A stretch of DNA of 64,000 bases from Baylisascaris procyonis (taxonomy: Eukaryota; Nematoda; Chromadorea; Rhabditida; Ascarididae), in assembly GCA_037389465.1 (NCBI GenBank), contig JAZARR010000250.1, positions 3,395,001 through 3,459,000 of the forward strand, given 5' to 3'. This document shows, in pieces, positions 1 to 10,746 of this stretch. Both the position numbers and the translations under genes were made by a program. A model generated the notes under the pieces. It had not been told where the DNA came from and ran no database searches. It saw only the letters and a program-made list of their open reading frames with translations. Position 1 is the stretch's first letter, and every line of letters begins with the position of its first letter.

Positions 1-1369
1 CATTTATATCTAGTTTTCTTTTTATTTCTTGAGCGTATTTTCCTGTTTTGACTGTTGCAAGGCTGTTATTGTCAGAGCTCTGCGAAATGAGTGATACCCA
101 ATGTATGCAGCGACGAAATAGAAGTTGCCATCCATCGCACCCGGTGTGGACGGCAGTTTTGTGAAAGGATTCAGGAAAACTACAACTGTCCGAAATACGA
201 CAGAGTGAATAGTGGGTCCAAATACGACAAATGCCGTCAGACATGCGCGACATGATGTTAAACACGCAGATATGATGACAACACTCAGTTGTTGTAAATA
301 TCGGATCAAGCTACGTGCACAGCCAACACCGCTGGAAGAGTCGTGGGAGAAGTTGGGCAAAGAAGCGTACGATTGCGCAGGAAAGAAACGTTGTTAATAG
401 GCTTTCCATAGGCCACTCGCCATGTCCCTGAGCTTTTCTTCAGCAAAGAGTTTCGCGAGTTAGTGCTTGAAGAGACTATCCGGACATCAAGATGTACGGT
501 GATTTAAAGAAGTTGAAACCTTGAATAGCCGCGGTGATGACGAATCAATGATATACTGAACGCTAGTTAACTCTGACGAAAATATGACATTCTATTTTAG
601 AGAAAATAGAAGATGTTGCATCTTCCAAAAGAGAACATAGATTGCGAAGCGGAAAAAACAGAATCGACTCAGATGAAGGAGATGATGGCAAGTCTATTGG
701 CTGAAAGGGCGACGTGATTAAATCAGATGTGGAAAAAAACGGAAGATTTCGAAGAGGCGGACAAAAAGCACATAGACTATAGCTGACGCTGGCAGACAGC
801 AAGACAGTCAGCCGATCTAAAGGCAGCCGCATGTCATGAAGACGTCAATGCACAGGTGAGATCCATGAGAAACTTCAAGAAAACAGAGGTAGCGGTGGAA
901 CGCCTTTTTGCAAAGTCTGGCTTGGATTTGGCAATGAGTTACATTGCTGGTTGAAGTTCTGTATGCTGTGCTACGGAGCATTACCCTCGCCATAAGGATT
1001 ACTTTGCTAAAGTACTTTTCTTTCATTGCTCAAAATAAAAAGGGACACAGAGGTCTCCTTTGTGCAGCGCTATTAAATTAACAAATTAATTTTCGTCATC
1101 AGATTTATGAACATGAAAAACTCGAAGTATGGAAGATGTATTGTAAGTAGTGAAATTTTTGGGCCAAAGTACTTAGTAGTTGTACCAAATTTAGCATCAC
1201 AGAAACTTTATAAATCAGCGAACTCGGTTTTTCAAAAAAAGTGGTATAAACGTCTGACCTAATTATTTCTAGGCCATGGCCGTAACACAAAAGTAATACT
1301 TTTTGATAGTTCACAGCTAATGGTAAACAATTTTGCGTGGACTTATCTCTTGATAAACTTTTTCTAAGG
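1..1369. other. Intergenic, with decayed coding-like DNA
   Basis: No intact gene is visible. Between about 210 and 860 the plus strand has charged, protein-like segments such as EDVASSKREHRLRSG (around 605-650) and DSDEGDDGKS, interrupted by stops and frame changes. This looks like the remains of a gene or mobile-element reading frame rather than a working one. A 112-residue open frame on the minus strand (22-360) is hydrophobic, but has no clear splice signals and matches no family I recognise. I assign no function here. Confidence 0.3.
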
Positions 1370-1566
1370 TTTATTTATTTATTTATTTATTTCAACCAAT
1401 AGGGCATTCGTTACGAGAAAATGAATCTTCATATCGTTTCCAATTGTCTCGATTTTAATACTTCTTTGATTCAGTTGGTTCCGATTTTCTTTTTCAGAGA
1501 ATCATTCCATGTCATTGTAGTTCGGCCTCTGCTTATTTTGTCAACCAGCGATGTCCATACTGTCAT
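1370..1566 (-). mobile_element. 3' end of a dead non-LTR (LINE-like) retrotransposon
   Basis: On the minus strand a short open frame (1566 to 1471) ends in RGRTTMTWNDSLKKKIGTN and a stop. It is followed by about 75 bases of untranslated sequence and then a pure (AAAT)n tail at 1392-1370. An R-G-R...W-D-S-L-K pattern just before the stop, followed by a short A-rich simple-repeat tail, is typical of the C-terminus of many animal LINE reverse transcriptase polyproteins. A stop codon a few codons upstream of 1566 shows that the copy is dead and 5'-truncated. I did not see the reverse transcriptase core. The family assignment is inference from this short stretch. Confidence 0.45.
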
Positions 1567-4500
1567 TCTTTTCTAAGGTTGTGGTACATATTTCGCATCT
1601 AAAATCTTTCTCTCATCAGATTTTGAAAGTTCAATGACTGAACTCATGGAACAAAGAAATCAACAGTTTTTTTCCGCATCACAACGGCCTACTAATTCAA
1701 ATAAAAAGTGAAATGCGGAACTCAAATTGACCGCATTTTCGGATAAAAAGAAAATATACACGTTTCCCCAACGTCGCACTCAGAAGTTCATCTCCGGCAC
1801 TATGCGAAAGACGGCCTCTACCATCGCTCGTTTCCCTCTCACCCCACTCCCTCTCCCGTTCATTGAATTAGTTATTGGTGGATAGCCTTAAATTACATTG
1901 ATGGATTGAATGAGCAGAAATAAAGTAGTCGTATCGGTTTTAATTTACAAGCTGTTTTGAACTTGCGCAACTCAACGATTATTTCATCGATTGGGCTTAT
2001 TTTATGTGTTTGTACATTTTTTAGAATACGGCTTCTGCTAAATAAGAACCCCAACTTTTAAGGTTACTGAGGAGTTGACATGAAAGTTAAAATTTGCTTT
2101 ACTCAGACACAGACACAGATTGCACCAAACATACACAATTGTAAATACACACTGGCTTAGGAAGCAAAATACACGGACACACAATAATATATGTACATAA
2201 ATATAGACCATAATGCGTTTGGCATTGCAACGCAAAAACACCATTAATCATTGCTATGAAAATGCCGGCTGCATGTTTGTAGCCACAGGTATTGTGTCAA
2301 CTTTCGTTTGCTCGCACCTATGTCGTGTCACACGTTCCACGCAGCTCACATGTTTGCAAGCAACATCGTCGTTTTCCGTGTGCAATTTTTTGACGAATGA
2401 TTAATAAATATGTTCGATCTGTCGAAAAAAAGCATGCATGATCAGGCATTTTTCTTTGTTAGTTTTTACAACCGGCTGGTGGATGGAATTGAGAACTGCG
2501 CTCTTCGATCGCAGAAGGTTGGAAAAATGTACCGGATGAGCTGAAATGATGTGCGCTTTCGTTTTTGTAGTGCCACCCACCAGGACGACCGGTTGTATCG
2601 ATTTGTTGATCAGCAATAATACATCATGTTTCAGTTGGTCCTATCGCTCAAGTAAATGCAAATTCTTTGCAAAAAAAAAAAAAAACAATTGTTCATTTTG
2701 CAAAACTCGACCGGCTGAAAGTGAGAACCTGACCGTTCAGAAACGTATGCAATTTTTTAGACGCTTTAAAGTTTCCATAACCCTTCTTGGAGTTGATAGA
2801 TCAACTTGAATGTTGGCATAGGTTTGATTGGTTGTAAAACGTTTTTTGAATCATCAGCGGGTATCTAGCTTGCGCTGGGATATAACTGGAAGAGGGTTAG
2901 GGTGAAGCTTGGCTGTGTTCATTGCGCTAGAAGGTGCGGCATGTTTTATATGAGTCCCAAATAAACTATAACAACTGCATGACGGGGTTTGAATGCTTTT
3001 TCATTCACTAAAAGGTCGCCGTATAGGTATATCCATCAAATTTTGTTGCTTCATTTGTTAGCATGTTGGAATTACCGGTGAGGCATATAGACAGACAGAC
3101 GCCCAGACATGCACATACGCACAGACAGGACATTGTAACAACGCGTTTCACAAATGCAAATCTGCGAGAAAAGCTCATAAAAAACGCATAACATCACGTG
3201 AATCTGTATGCTTCACATCAACGTCGATTGCAAATCTGCTTGCGTGAGACACAACACAACGCGAACTCCATGCGCTCTCCTCACGATCAATAACGGGTGG
3301 CACAAAGCTGTCACACGGAGTGAACGTTATATGAGAACAGCTGAGCAAAACAAATGCCACACTGCAAAAACAACGCGCCTCAAACGTTCGAACGCAGCGC
3401 TGGTGGTTGGCGGTAATCGCCCTTTTCCAATAAGTTTGTTTGCTGAGTGATGTTCGATCCCTTCGAAATGTCATCACATCAAATTCACCATTTTAACGCT
3501 ATATTTTATTAGTTTTGCTTCTTGGTTATTGTTCGTTTGTAGAATTTTTCTTACTTTTATTGCACCACATTGGGTATGTTTTCAAACCTTTCTCAATCTA
3601 CCTGTATTTGCTTCGCATCTTGAAAGCGCACAGTTTGCAGGTGAGTTCACCTGGAGCTGTCATTAAACATCAAAAAGCTAGCAAGTTAGCTAATTTGCAT
3701 GAGCATTATTCAAACATCCTCTGCGAGACATAACTGCAAAATCATGATGCGTTGCCTATTGTTGTTCATGACTAAATTTGACCCGAATTTCAAGCATGAA
3801 TACTTATGTTTATTGTACTATACCGTTAAGCGAAGCGATCACTCAGTGATTACCGAAAAGTTACTAGTGTATATCATCGGTAATGCGATTGGAAGAATAA
3901 ATTTACATTACAGCCCACTGTGAAAAGTTTTCAACTAATAGGCATTAGGTTCTTCATTTTTATTACATACCTCTATTTTTTTGTTCATATCTCGTCGTGT
4001 TTGATACTTTCAATCTTCTTTTTTTTTTGAGGATTATAATGGAGTTTCCTATAAAAACTGATAATATATTTTAAGCATATAGCCTTTTTTTCATAGCCTC
4101 ATTGTTATTTTTGAATGAGAAGATCGTATTGTTTTGTGCAAAGCCTTGGGAATTAAACCCCTCAACGTTTTAAGATTTTTTTTGGGGGAGAGGGGGAGGG
4201 AGAGGGGGGAAGATTTATTGATGCGGAAGTTATTCTCTCTCTTGAGCGCACTAATGTATTCTTTCAAGATTTGAAAGAGAGAAAGGGGGAAGGAGGCTAT
4301 TCGAGGAAGAAAATTCATAATGCGGTATTCTTCGATTAACAAAAGCAGCTTTTTTCCCTTGACTTGATAATCATTCTTCTTGGCACCGTTTAATAGCAAT
4401 ACTGCTGTATGCATCTAGTTAATGAACCAAAGCACAGTATTATAGTTTGCTTGATCTAAAAATTTGTTATCAAAACGAGAGGCAATGATCATTTGTATTT

Positions 4501-7500
4501 TAGTGACCCACTAGCAGATGTTGCCATTGGATTTGTCATTTCAAATCGTCCACCGCTTAGGTCTAATCTCATTGGTGTGGCTAACGAAAATGGTGAGAGA
4601 AGAGGGGGGCCCATCTCTCCTCCTCGTTCATCCTAGCTTCCATCCTTCTTCACAGTTTAAGCGGAAGGAGGCGTCATCTTCTGAAAGCTATCTGACGCTA
4701 TCGAAATTTTCGTCGCTGTTTACGTCATCCTCAGAAATTTTCTCAACATAGGAAGTTGTTGGATCCCAAACCTCCCACCCTATTCCCCTTGAAAATTTTG
4801 ATCGGAGTGCGCAAGCGGTCTCCAGTAAAACTTTTTTTCGAATGAGTTCACACTACTATTCAATGGGCCACTTCATTTGCATAGAAACAAATATGAAAAC
4901 TTTGGAAATTATCTTGCAAGGACTACTTTTTTCATTGTTTCACTCCAGTGCTAGGGCGGTGGCCCACTTCCGCCCCAGGACACTTAAACGTATCCTCACC
5001 CCTACCTCCCCGCTAACTTGCGTTAAGAACGGCTCGATTTCCTCGGCACTGAACAGGTTAGAGCAGAAAAGTAGAATAATCCAAACGTTAATGATTTCCA
5101 CCTACGGGGTATTAAACTGTGTAATATACGCCAAGGATAGTAATCGGTTGTAAAACACCTGCAACGCAATGGGAGATGGTGGAAGAAAAACAAAAACGCT
5201 AACTAGTAAGCGACGTTTGTATGGCAGATAGTGTTACCTTTTCGAGATCCTTTTCCCTTCCTGAAAATAAACGATTCCATTTTTGAATGTTTATTATTAA
5301 ATTAATGTTGTCAATCATAAGAGGGAGGAAGTGAATATTTTGTATTATTTGGGACTTATGCACCGACCGGGTGTAATAATTATGCACCGACCGGACCGGA
5401 TAAGTAACAATTCCATAAGGAGCGAAGTTGTTTATTTATTGATAGTGTGCTATATAACCAGCAACGGTTTCGCTAAATATATGCATCTGTGATACGAATA
5501 TTCAATAAAATATTTCTTGAGGGAGATGTTCGATTCCTACTTACAAGAAGGCATTGATCGCTCAAGGGGACAATCTTGATTCAATTCGTGGCGGATCTTA
5601 GATCAAAAACGTTCAATGGGGTCATCGACATAACCTTGCAAATGTTGTTTTGCAATTCATAACTCAATATTTATACTCCCAAATGCATTATTTCTTGTAG
5701 TGTTGTGGTGTGTGGCTGTCGATAGCAGCAATCAAAAAGAATTTCTTTGCCGAAATTCGTTCCCTTGAAAATTATTACTTCTCTACAAGTAACCTTGAGC
5801 AGTGTTAATGTTGCTAGTGTTTTACTGATTGTGGACAAATCCTCTACTTATTGCTATGAGCAGTCAGTATGTTTATTGGTTTAGAGTATCGTTCTAAAAA
5901 TAGTTTATTCTTTGTTATTATTCCAACCGGATTGCACGACTTCTTAATGCTAAGTAATGAATAGGTGTTTTCATGCATGCATGTCGTTGTTGCGTAGCTT
6001 TTGTGCTATACGTTATCCTTGTTGACTGTAATATTGGAGGAGGGTTTTATATTTCAATCACATCAGAGTTTTATTTAGAAATAAGGGGTTAATAAGTTTT
6101 CAAAAATATTACAATTCAACTACTGAGTAATGAATAACAGTGAGTTAATGAATATCGAAAATATTGGCACGTTTCAAAACTTTTTTTGAGTAGAATTGTA
6201 GCTACTGCATCGGTGGAATTATTTCAATCTACTTAACTGAATTTTTTCAGTTTTCTTCAAAGGGAATTCGTTTAATCGTTCTAGTAATCTTATAATTTCT
6301 ACGAAGTACGCTAATGTAATTATATTTTTAAGAATCAATTCAGAGGAAGAGATGTCTACTGCCGAACAAATGGCATATGAATTTGAGAGGGGTGAAGCTG
6401 ATGTAAGAATTGGCAATTCTGGTAAAGGACGCACAAAACTGGAGCAGGTTTTTGCGTTAATCAATTTTATTTTCTTGTTGAAAATCCTTCAAATTAATCA
6501 TACGCTTTTCGCATCTTTATTTCTTGAAAAAAGGAAGAGGAGGAAATGAGAACTGGAAGTTATGTGGAATATATATCTAGTTCTTGTTTCATGGAAACCT
6601 AACTTTTTTTAAAATTCAGCTTTAACTTTAATCAAGGTTTGATCATCATTTATATTCACTTCTATCTTATTTTCGAAATCGTAGTTTATTTCTTTATAAT
6701 ATTCTGTTTTGCACTTGGTTTTTGGAGTATATTTTTGAAAATCTTATCGCATTGGAAAGGTGGGAACCCAAGGAATTTATATTTGTTTTCAATTAAAACA
6801 TAGTAACACATCTGCACAGATCAATTTGGTATGATGTGACAAAACGTACTATTTGTTAATATCAACTCATCATTCATTAGCATTGTATTGCAAATGTCAA
6901 GCTTTATTTCCCTTATTAATACAGGTATAGTTATTATTAATACCACAGTTATTATTAATGCAGGTATAATTATTAATATAACCTCTGAAGCACATTTTAG
7001 ATCAGCAGACATTCCTATCCTTAACAAGTTCACTTAATCATGATAGATGGCAAGCATTTTTCTGTAGGCATGGATTTTCTTTTTAGACGCTGAATTGTTA
7101 AGACATCACTATAGCAACTGATGATTGAATGATCAAAAATTGGAAGTTGATAAATTTGAACATTAATATTACTAGATTTCATATTTTCTCTTATTACATT
7201 TTTTTATTGATTGTTGAATTTTTAATTGACTCATTTACTAGTAAGTGTTGTTAGCGTTTTGAAACTATTGGAAATACTCGTAATTATAATTGTAATTATA
7301 ATTGAGGTAATGAGTGAATTTTTTGATAGTAAACAGCAATGATTGCATTGCAAGAGCACAAAGCAACACAATATTTATGGCCTTATGCGATGTTTCTTAT
7401 GCAGTTACACTTCTTTTATTATTAAAGACCTAACGATGACTATAGGTGCTGGTTTATTACATGGAATACCACTGACTAAATACCACTGACAAAGCAGAGA

Positions 7501-8431
7501 AGATCATTTTTTGAACCGTTGGCTGTTTAACGAGACTTTATTCTTGCATATATTCACTTAACTGCATTTTGAGATTATGGATGAGTTCTCGCATTCCCTA
7601 CTTGTCTTCCTCGTTGAGAGGAGGATGGAAATCGTAAATTGAAATTAGAATTCGCAATTAAAGCAGAAACGGGGTTAGAAACAGTAAAAAGGAAGAGGGA
7701 GACTCATAGAAGCGAGGCCATTTTACCTTCGGTGGCTCTTATTCTTCATTAGCTGAGGTTTATAGTCAATTCAGGATGGATGCGCTCATCCATGGTTGAC
7801 GTCTGGACATCGTATTTAAAAACGAAGGGATAGAAATTAATAGAAATGAAACGGTTGTATATTTCAGGCAGGTAACAAGTATCATACAGACAATACGCGC
7901 TCGATTGTAACGAATGCACTTAATGGAGAGGAACGACGTAGGGCTGCACGTCGTCCTTCAACGTAGTCTGTCATCCAGTTTTATCCGTATCGATCCTATG
8001 GTTCAGAAATGTGTTCAGCTTCCTATCGATTGATTTCGAAAGCATTGCTCATTGATAATTTTGGAGAGCGAATGAGGGATTGCTGGCAATATGCAAATTT
8101 TTTAAGAGAAGGACAAATCAGTTTTCTTGCATACTTATGTAACGTCTCGCCACTGTAGCATTCTGTATCATTTCTGCAATATTTGAGCAAAGCTTACAGA
8201 AATATGCCCTTCTGTTTCAGTTTCAGCATATGCAAATAGTTTCATTCCCATTCGCTTTCGTATTTGTCTTATAATTATTATATATCGTTTTCATTACAAT
8301 TATTTGTGAGTTATTTCTTTTGAATACAAACAGTATATCGATGTCTATGGATATAGAGGTTTTGCACAACAAGAATTTCTTCTTATGTTCTACGACATAT
8401 TATGGAATGTCGATTTTATACTGTAAAATGT
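1567..8431. other. Intergenic, no supported gene
   Basis: This 6.9-kb stretch holds no exon chain I can support. Open frames are short, lack matching splice sites and occur on both strands. Visible structure includes a G-rich purine tract at 4184-4210, a duplicated TATGCACCGACCGG motif near 5357-5395, an AT-rich stretch near 6920-6980 with repeated TTATTATTAAT units, and scattered CAGACAGACAG-type simple sequence near 3090-3130. The minus strand near 4640-4750 shows broken acidic segments (SEDDVNSDENF) that may be element debris. Confidence 0.4.
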
Positions 8432-8437
8432 TTTATT
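8432..8437 (-). terminator. Candidate poly(A) signal of small minus-strand ORF
   Basis: AATAAA on the minus strand, 17 bases past the stop codon of the 89-residue open frame at 8454-8723. The spacing suits a nematode mRNA with a very short 3' UTR, but AATAAA is common in DNA this AT-rich. Confidence 0.3.
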
Positions 8438-8453
8438 GTCTTATTATAATACT

Positions 8454-8723
8454 TTATATGATATTTTGTGGACTGTTCTTTTTATATAAAGTTCGGTAAA
8501 GGTTTATCACAAGAGTGACTACCACTTCATTGCGTTTTGTGGCTGCGGTCTTCACGAGAACCGCTAGGAGTTTTTTATCGTCACGTGTTACGGCAACGTT
8601 CGTTTCACAGTAGGACTGAAAGGTTATAGAACACTTCCTTAAAGACGATTTTTGATCACCAGTGTATTTTTTGCATGATCTTCGAATTGTTGATGTTTGG
8701 GCGCATAGATCATAGCTATTCAT
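8454..8723 (-). CDS. Possible small gene or terminal exon, hypothetical protein
   Basis: An 89-residue open frame with ordinary amino-acid composition, including charged segments such as VTRDDKKLLAVLVKTAATKR, and no low-complexity bias. A strong acceptor (CTATAACCTTTCAG) lies inside it near 8620. The true coding part may therefore be a last exon running from there to the stop at 8454, rather than the whole frame. A poly(A) signal follows closely. I recognise no domain, signal peptide or membrane segment, and no neighbouring exon was found. It could be a chance open frame. Confidence 0.28.
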   Translation of the reverse strand: MNSYDLCAQTSTIRRSCKKYTGDQKSSLRKCSITFQSYCETNVAVTRDDKKLLAVLVKTAATKRNEVVVTLVINLYRTLYKKNSPQNII

Positions 8724-9578
8724 CAGTTATCCAAAGCAGCCTTATTGTGAAATGTCCACCTTGGTGGCGTGGGAGGATTAATCAATGCGGGAACACATAA
8801 CCATCCTCTCTTCCTTTCCAGAAATAGAACATCAGGGGTGTTTTTAGTCGTAAAATCGGTGAAGAGGAGCTGTTTGGGAGAATTCTAAAAAATTCTCCCA
8901 CTTATCAGGACCGTGGGAACATTAGAATTCATGATGAGTTCAAGGTAACCGTGTACTACTCCCATGTCTGAAGTTCTTTTGGTTGCGCTGTCTGTATCGT
9001 GGAGGTCGAGAGAAAAAGGAGAGGAAATGAAAAGTCGCAGTGACTTCAAGAGTTTGAACTGATCAAAGCCAAAGGATGCAAAACAGACAATGTCTGTTTG
9101 TGGTCGATTCAGCTGAGATTCTGAGCTGAGAAGTTTTTTCGATGAAAAAAGTGAAAGGAAAAATTTTTGAAATGTTATACCTATTTCCGCATCGTTGCAA
9201 TTTCGTCATTCTTAGGTTGCAAGAAAGAAGGGAGGGCATTTAACGAATAATCTATAAATTGAGAATGCAACGGCAATTGGCATATTGCTTGCACTTGTTC
9301 AGTCGTTTCTAGGATTCGATAAACTCAAGATAGTCGAATCAAAAGCGGTTGCGCTTTTATATTGTCGTTTTTGGATCTGTATGGATTTACAGTTTATTTC
9401 TCGCCTAAATCCTTGTCCTTTTTGGATGGGTAGAAAAACGTCGAAGCGCCCGCTCTGGCTCTGCTGTGAGTTAGAACATTTGGTAATGTAAGTGGGAACA
9501 CGACACTGATTTAATGTAGCCGGTTGCGCCCACGACCTTGGCATATCACCCGTTTTTTGAAACGGGCAGCCCAAGACT

Positions 9579-10178
9579 CTAAAAAGCCAACTGTTTTGAA
9601 GGGGGAGGGAGGAGGGGGTGGAGGAGAGTGGCCACCGAAATGCAACAGTCGAGGACGGAGTGAAGCTGTTGCAAAAATGACCAGAAATTCCGGTTGTCTG
9701 CATAAGGTGACATGCGGGAATATGAAAATTGCGGGAAACGTGCGCAAAAATCGGAAAAATAAATGACCAATTGCATGATACTGTCGACTTTTACTACGTC
9801 GTTGTACGTAGTAAGATGGTGCAACATAATCGGAATTTCGTTATCCTTACTTTTGCGACTTTGGAATTGCCGGAGTATGCATTTTCTTCCATTCTCTTCC
9901 ATCTTTCTGGAAAAGGGGGGAGGGGGTGGGGAGCGGGGGGGGGGAGGAGGAGGCGGCAAATTGGACCAGCTGTCATAGAACTTATTCATTGCTGCAGTCA
10001 CATTCCATTGTTGAAGCGGCTTAGTGAAGTCTTCTGGGAAAAAAATGTTATAGAAGTTGTGGGCGTTGTCAAATAGAAAGGGCATGTTTCTACGAAAAAT
10101 ATCACTGAGGAAATCATGAAGCGCTTGAAGAGGATAATCTGGGAAAAGGCTCGTGCACTGAATCTTCGAAATAAGCAC
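9579..10178 (-). CDS. Long unidentified open frame with proline runs
   Basis: A 199-residue open frame, the longest uninterrupted one in the window. A possible acceptor (AAGATTCAG) allows an exon beginning at 10157. The first 65 or so residues look like genuine protein, for example HDFLSDIFRRNMPFLFDN and WNVTAAMNKFYDSW. Two proline clusters follow, about residues 74-88 and near the C-terminus. They are encoded by C-rich tracts that are the complements of plus-strand G-rich runs. The second half is less convincing, and overlapping frames of 134 and 115 residues also exist here. It lies about 0.6 kb downstream of the P450 gene on the same strand. I do not recognise the family. It may be a real exon running into a simple-sequence tract, or a decayed gene. 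Confidence 0.3.
   Translation of the reverse strand: MLISKIQCTSLFPDYPLQALHDFLSDIFRRNMPFLFDNAHNFYNIFFPEDFTKPLQQWNVTAAMNKFYDSWSNLPPPPPPPRSPPPPPFSRKMEENGRKCILRQFQSRKSKDNEIPIMLHHLTTYNDVVKVDSIMQLVIYFSDFCARFPQFSYSRMSPYADNRNFWSFLQQLHSVLDCCISVATLLHPLLPPPSKQLAF
9600..9957 (+). repeat. Two G-rich purine tracts
   Basis: Plus-strand runs of G with occasional A or T at about 9600-9630 and 9913-9957. Each contains four or more blocks of at least three G. They are low-complexity and could form G-quadruplexes in vitro. They underlie the proline runs of the overlapping minus-strand open frame. Confidence 0.7.
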
Positions 10179-10740
10179 ATTTAAAACAAACGATTTCAGG
10201 TTGGTGAAATGAAATGTAGAAGTTTATTTCACTAATATGCATACATAGAACGAGCAAAACTTGAAGCGAGCCTGCAGTATGCGCACAATTACTTCGCTAC
10301 GAAATACAAAAAAGGGAAGAGGCAAAAGTAGAGGAAATCACCAAACGAGCAAATGAGTTTGCAAAACTAACTTTTTTTGCAACTTTGTAAAAACTCCTCT
10401 AAGTATCGTTTAATCGTTATAGTGTAGTACATTTTGGGTGTGGCTCGCAGGAAGAAGGGGCCAAGAGTAAATGTGTGGCGTCATCAGGTATGATGATGAT
10501 GAACCTGATCATTCTGCGGTGTGTATAAACACTGTAGGACGGAAATGGAACGTCTTTAATAAGACATTGCCTCTAACACCACTCTAGAATCCTCAATGGT
10601 TGAATTGTTGCACTCAGAAGAACTGGTCACATAAAGAAAAATGAGAATGAATTTCAGACGCAGGTGCCAATCGTCCAGCTTATATTGTCGTTTCACCTCG
10701 TGGCACTATACAAAACAGTTCAATAAAATGACAATAAAAT

Positions 10741-10746
10741 TTTATT
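10741..10746 (-). terminator. Poly(A) signal overlapping the P450 stop codon
   Basis: The stop of the P450 gene is embedded in TCGAAATAAAATTTT, so AATAAA overlaps the TAA. If used, the 3' UTR would be only about 15-25 bases, short but acceptable for a nematode mRNA. No better minus-strand signal is obvious nearby. Confidence 0.4.

Noticed and set aside
4500..4760. Acidic minus-strand segments (SEDDVNSDENF) resembling the start of some transposase proteins
   Set aside because: Broken by stops, very short, and without transposase core motifs or inverted termini. Composition alone is not enough.
8875..8900. Small inverted repeat TGGGAGAATT...AATTCTCCCA
   Set aside because: A 10-bp-arm hairpin with a 6-base loop and no T tract or gene context is expected at this frequency by chance in 64 kb.
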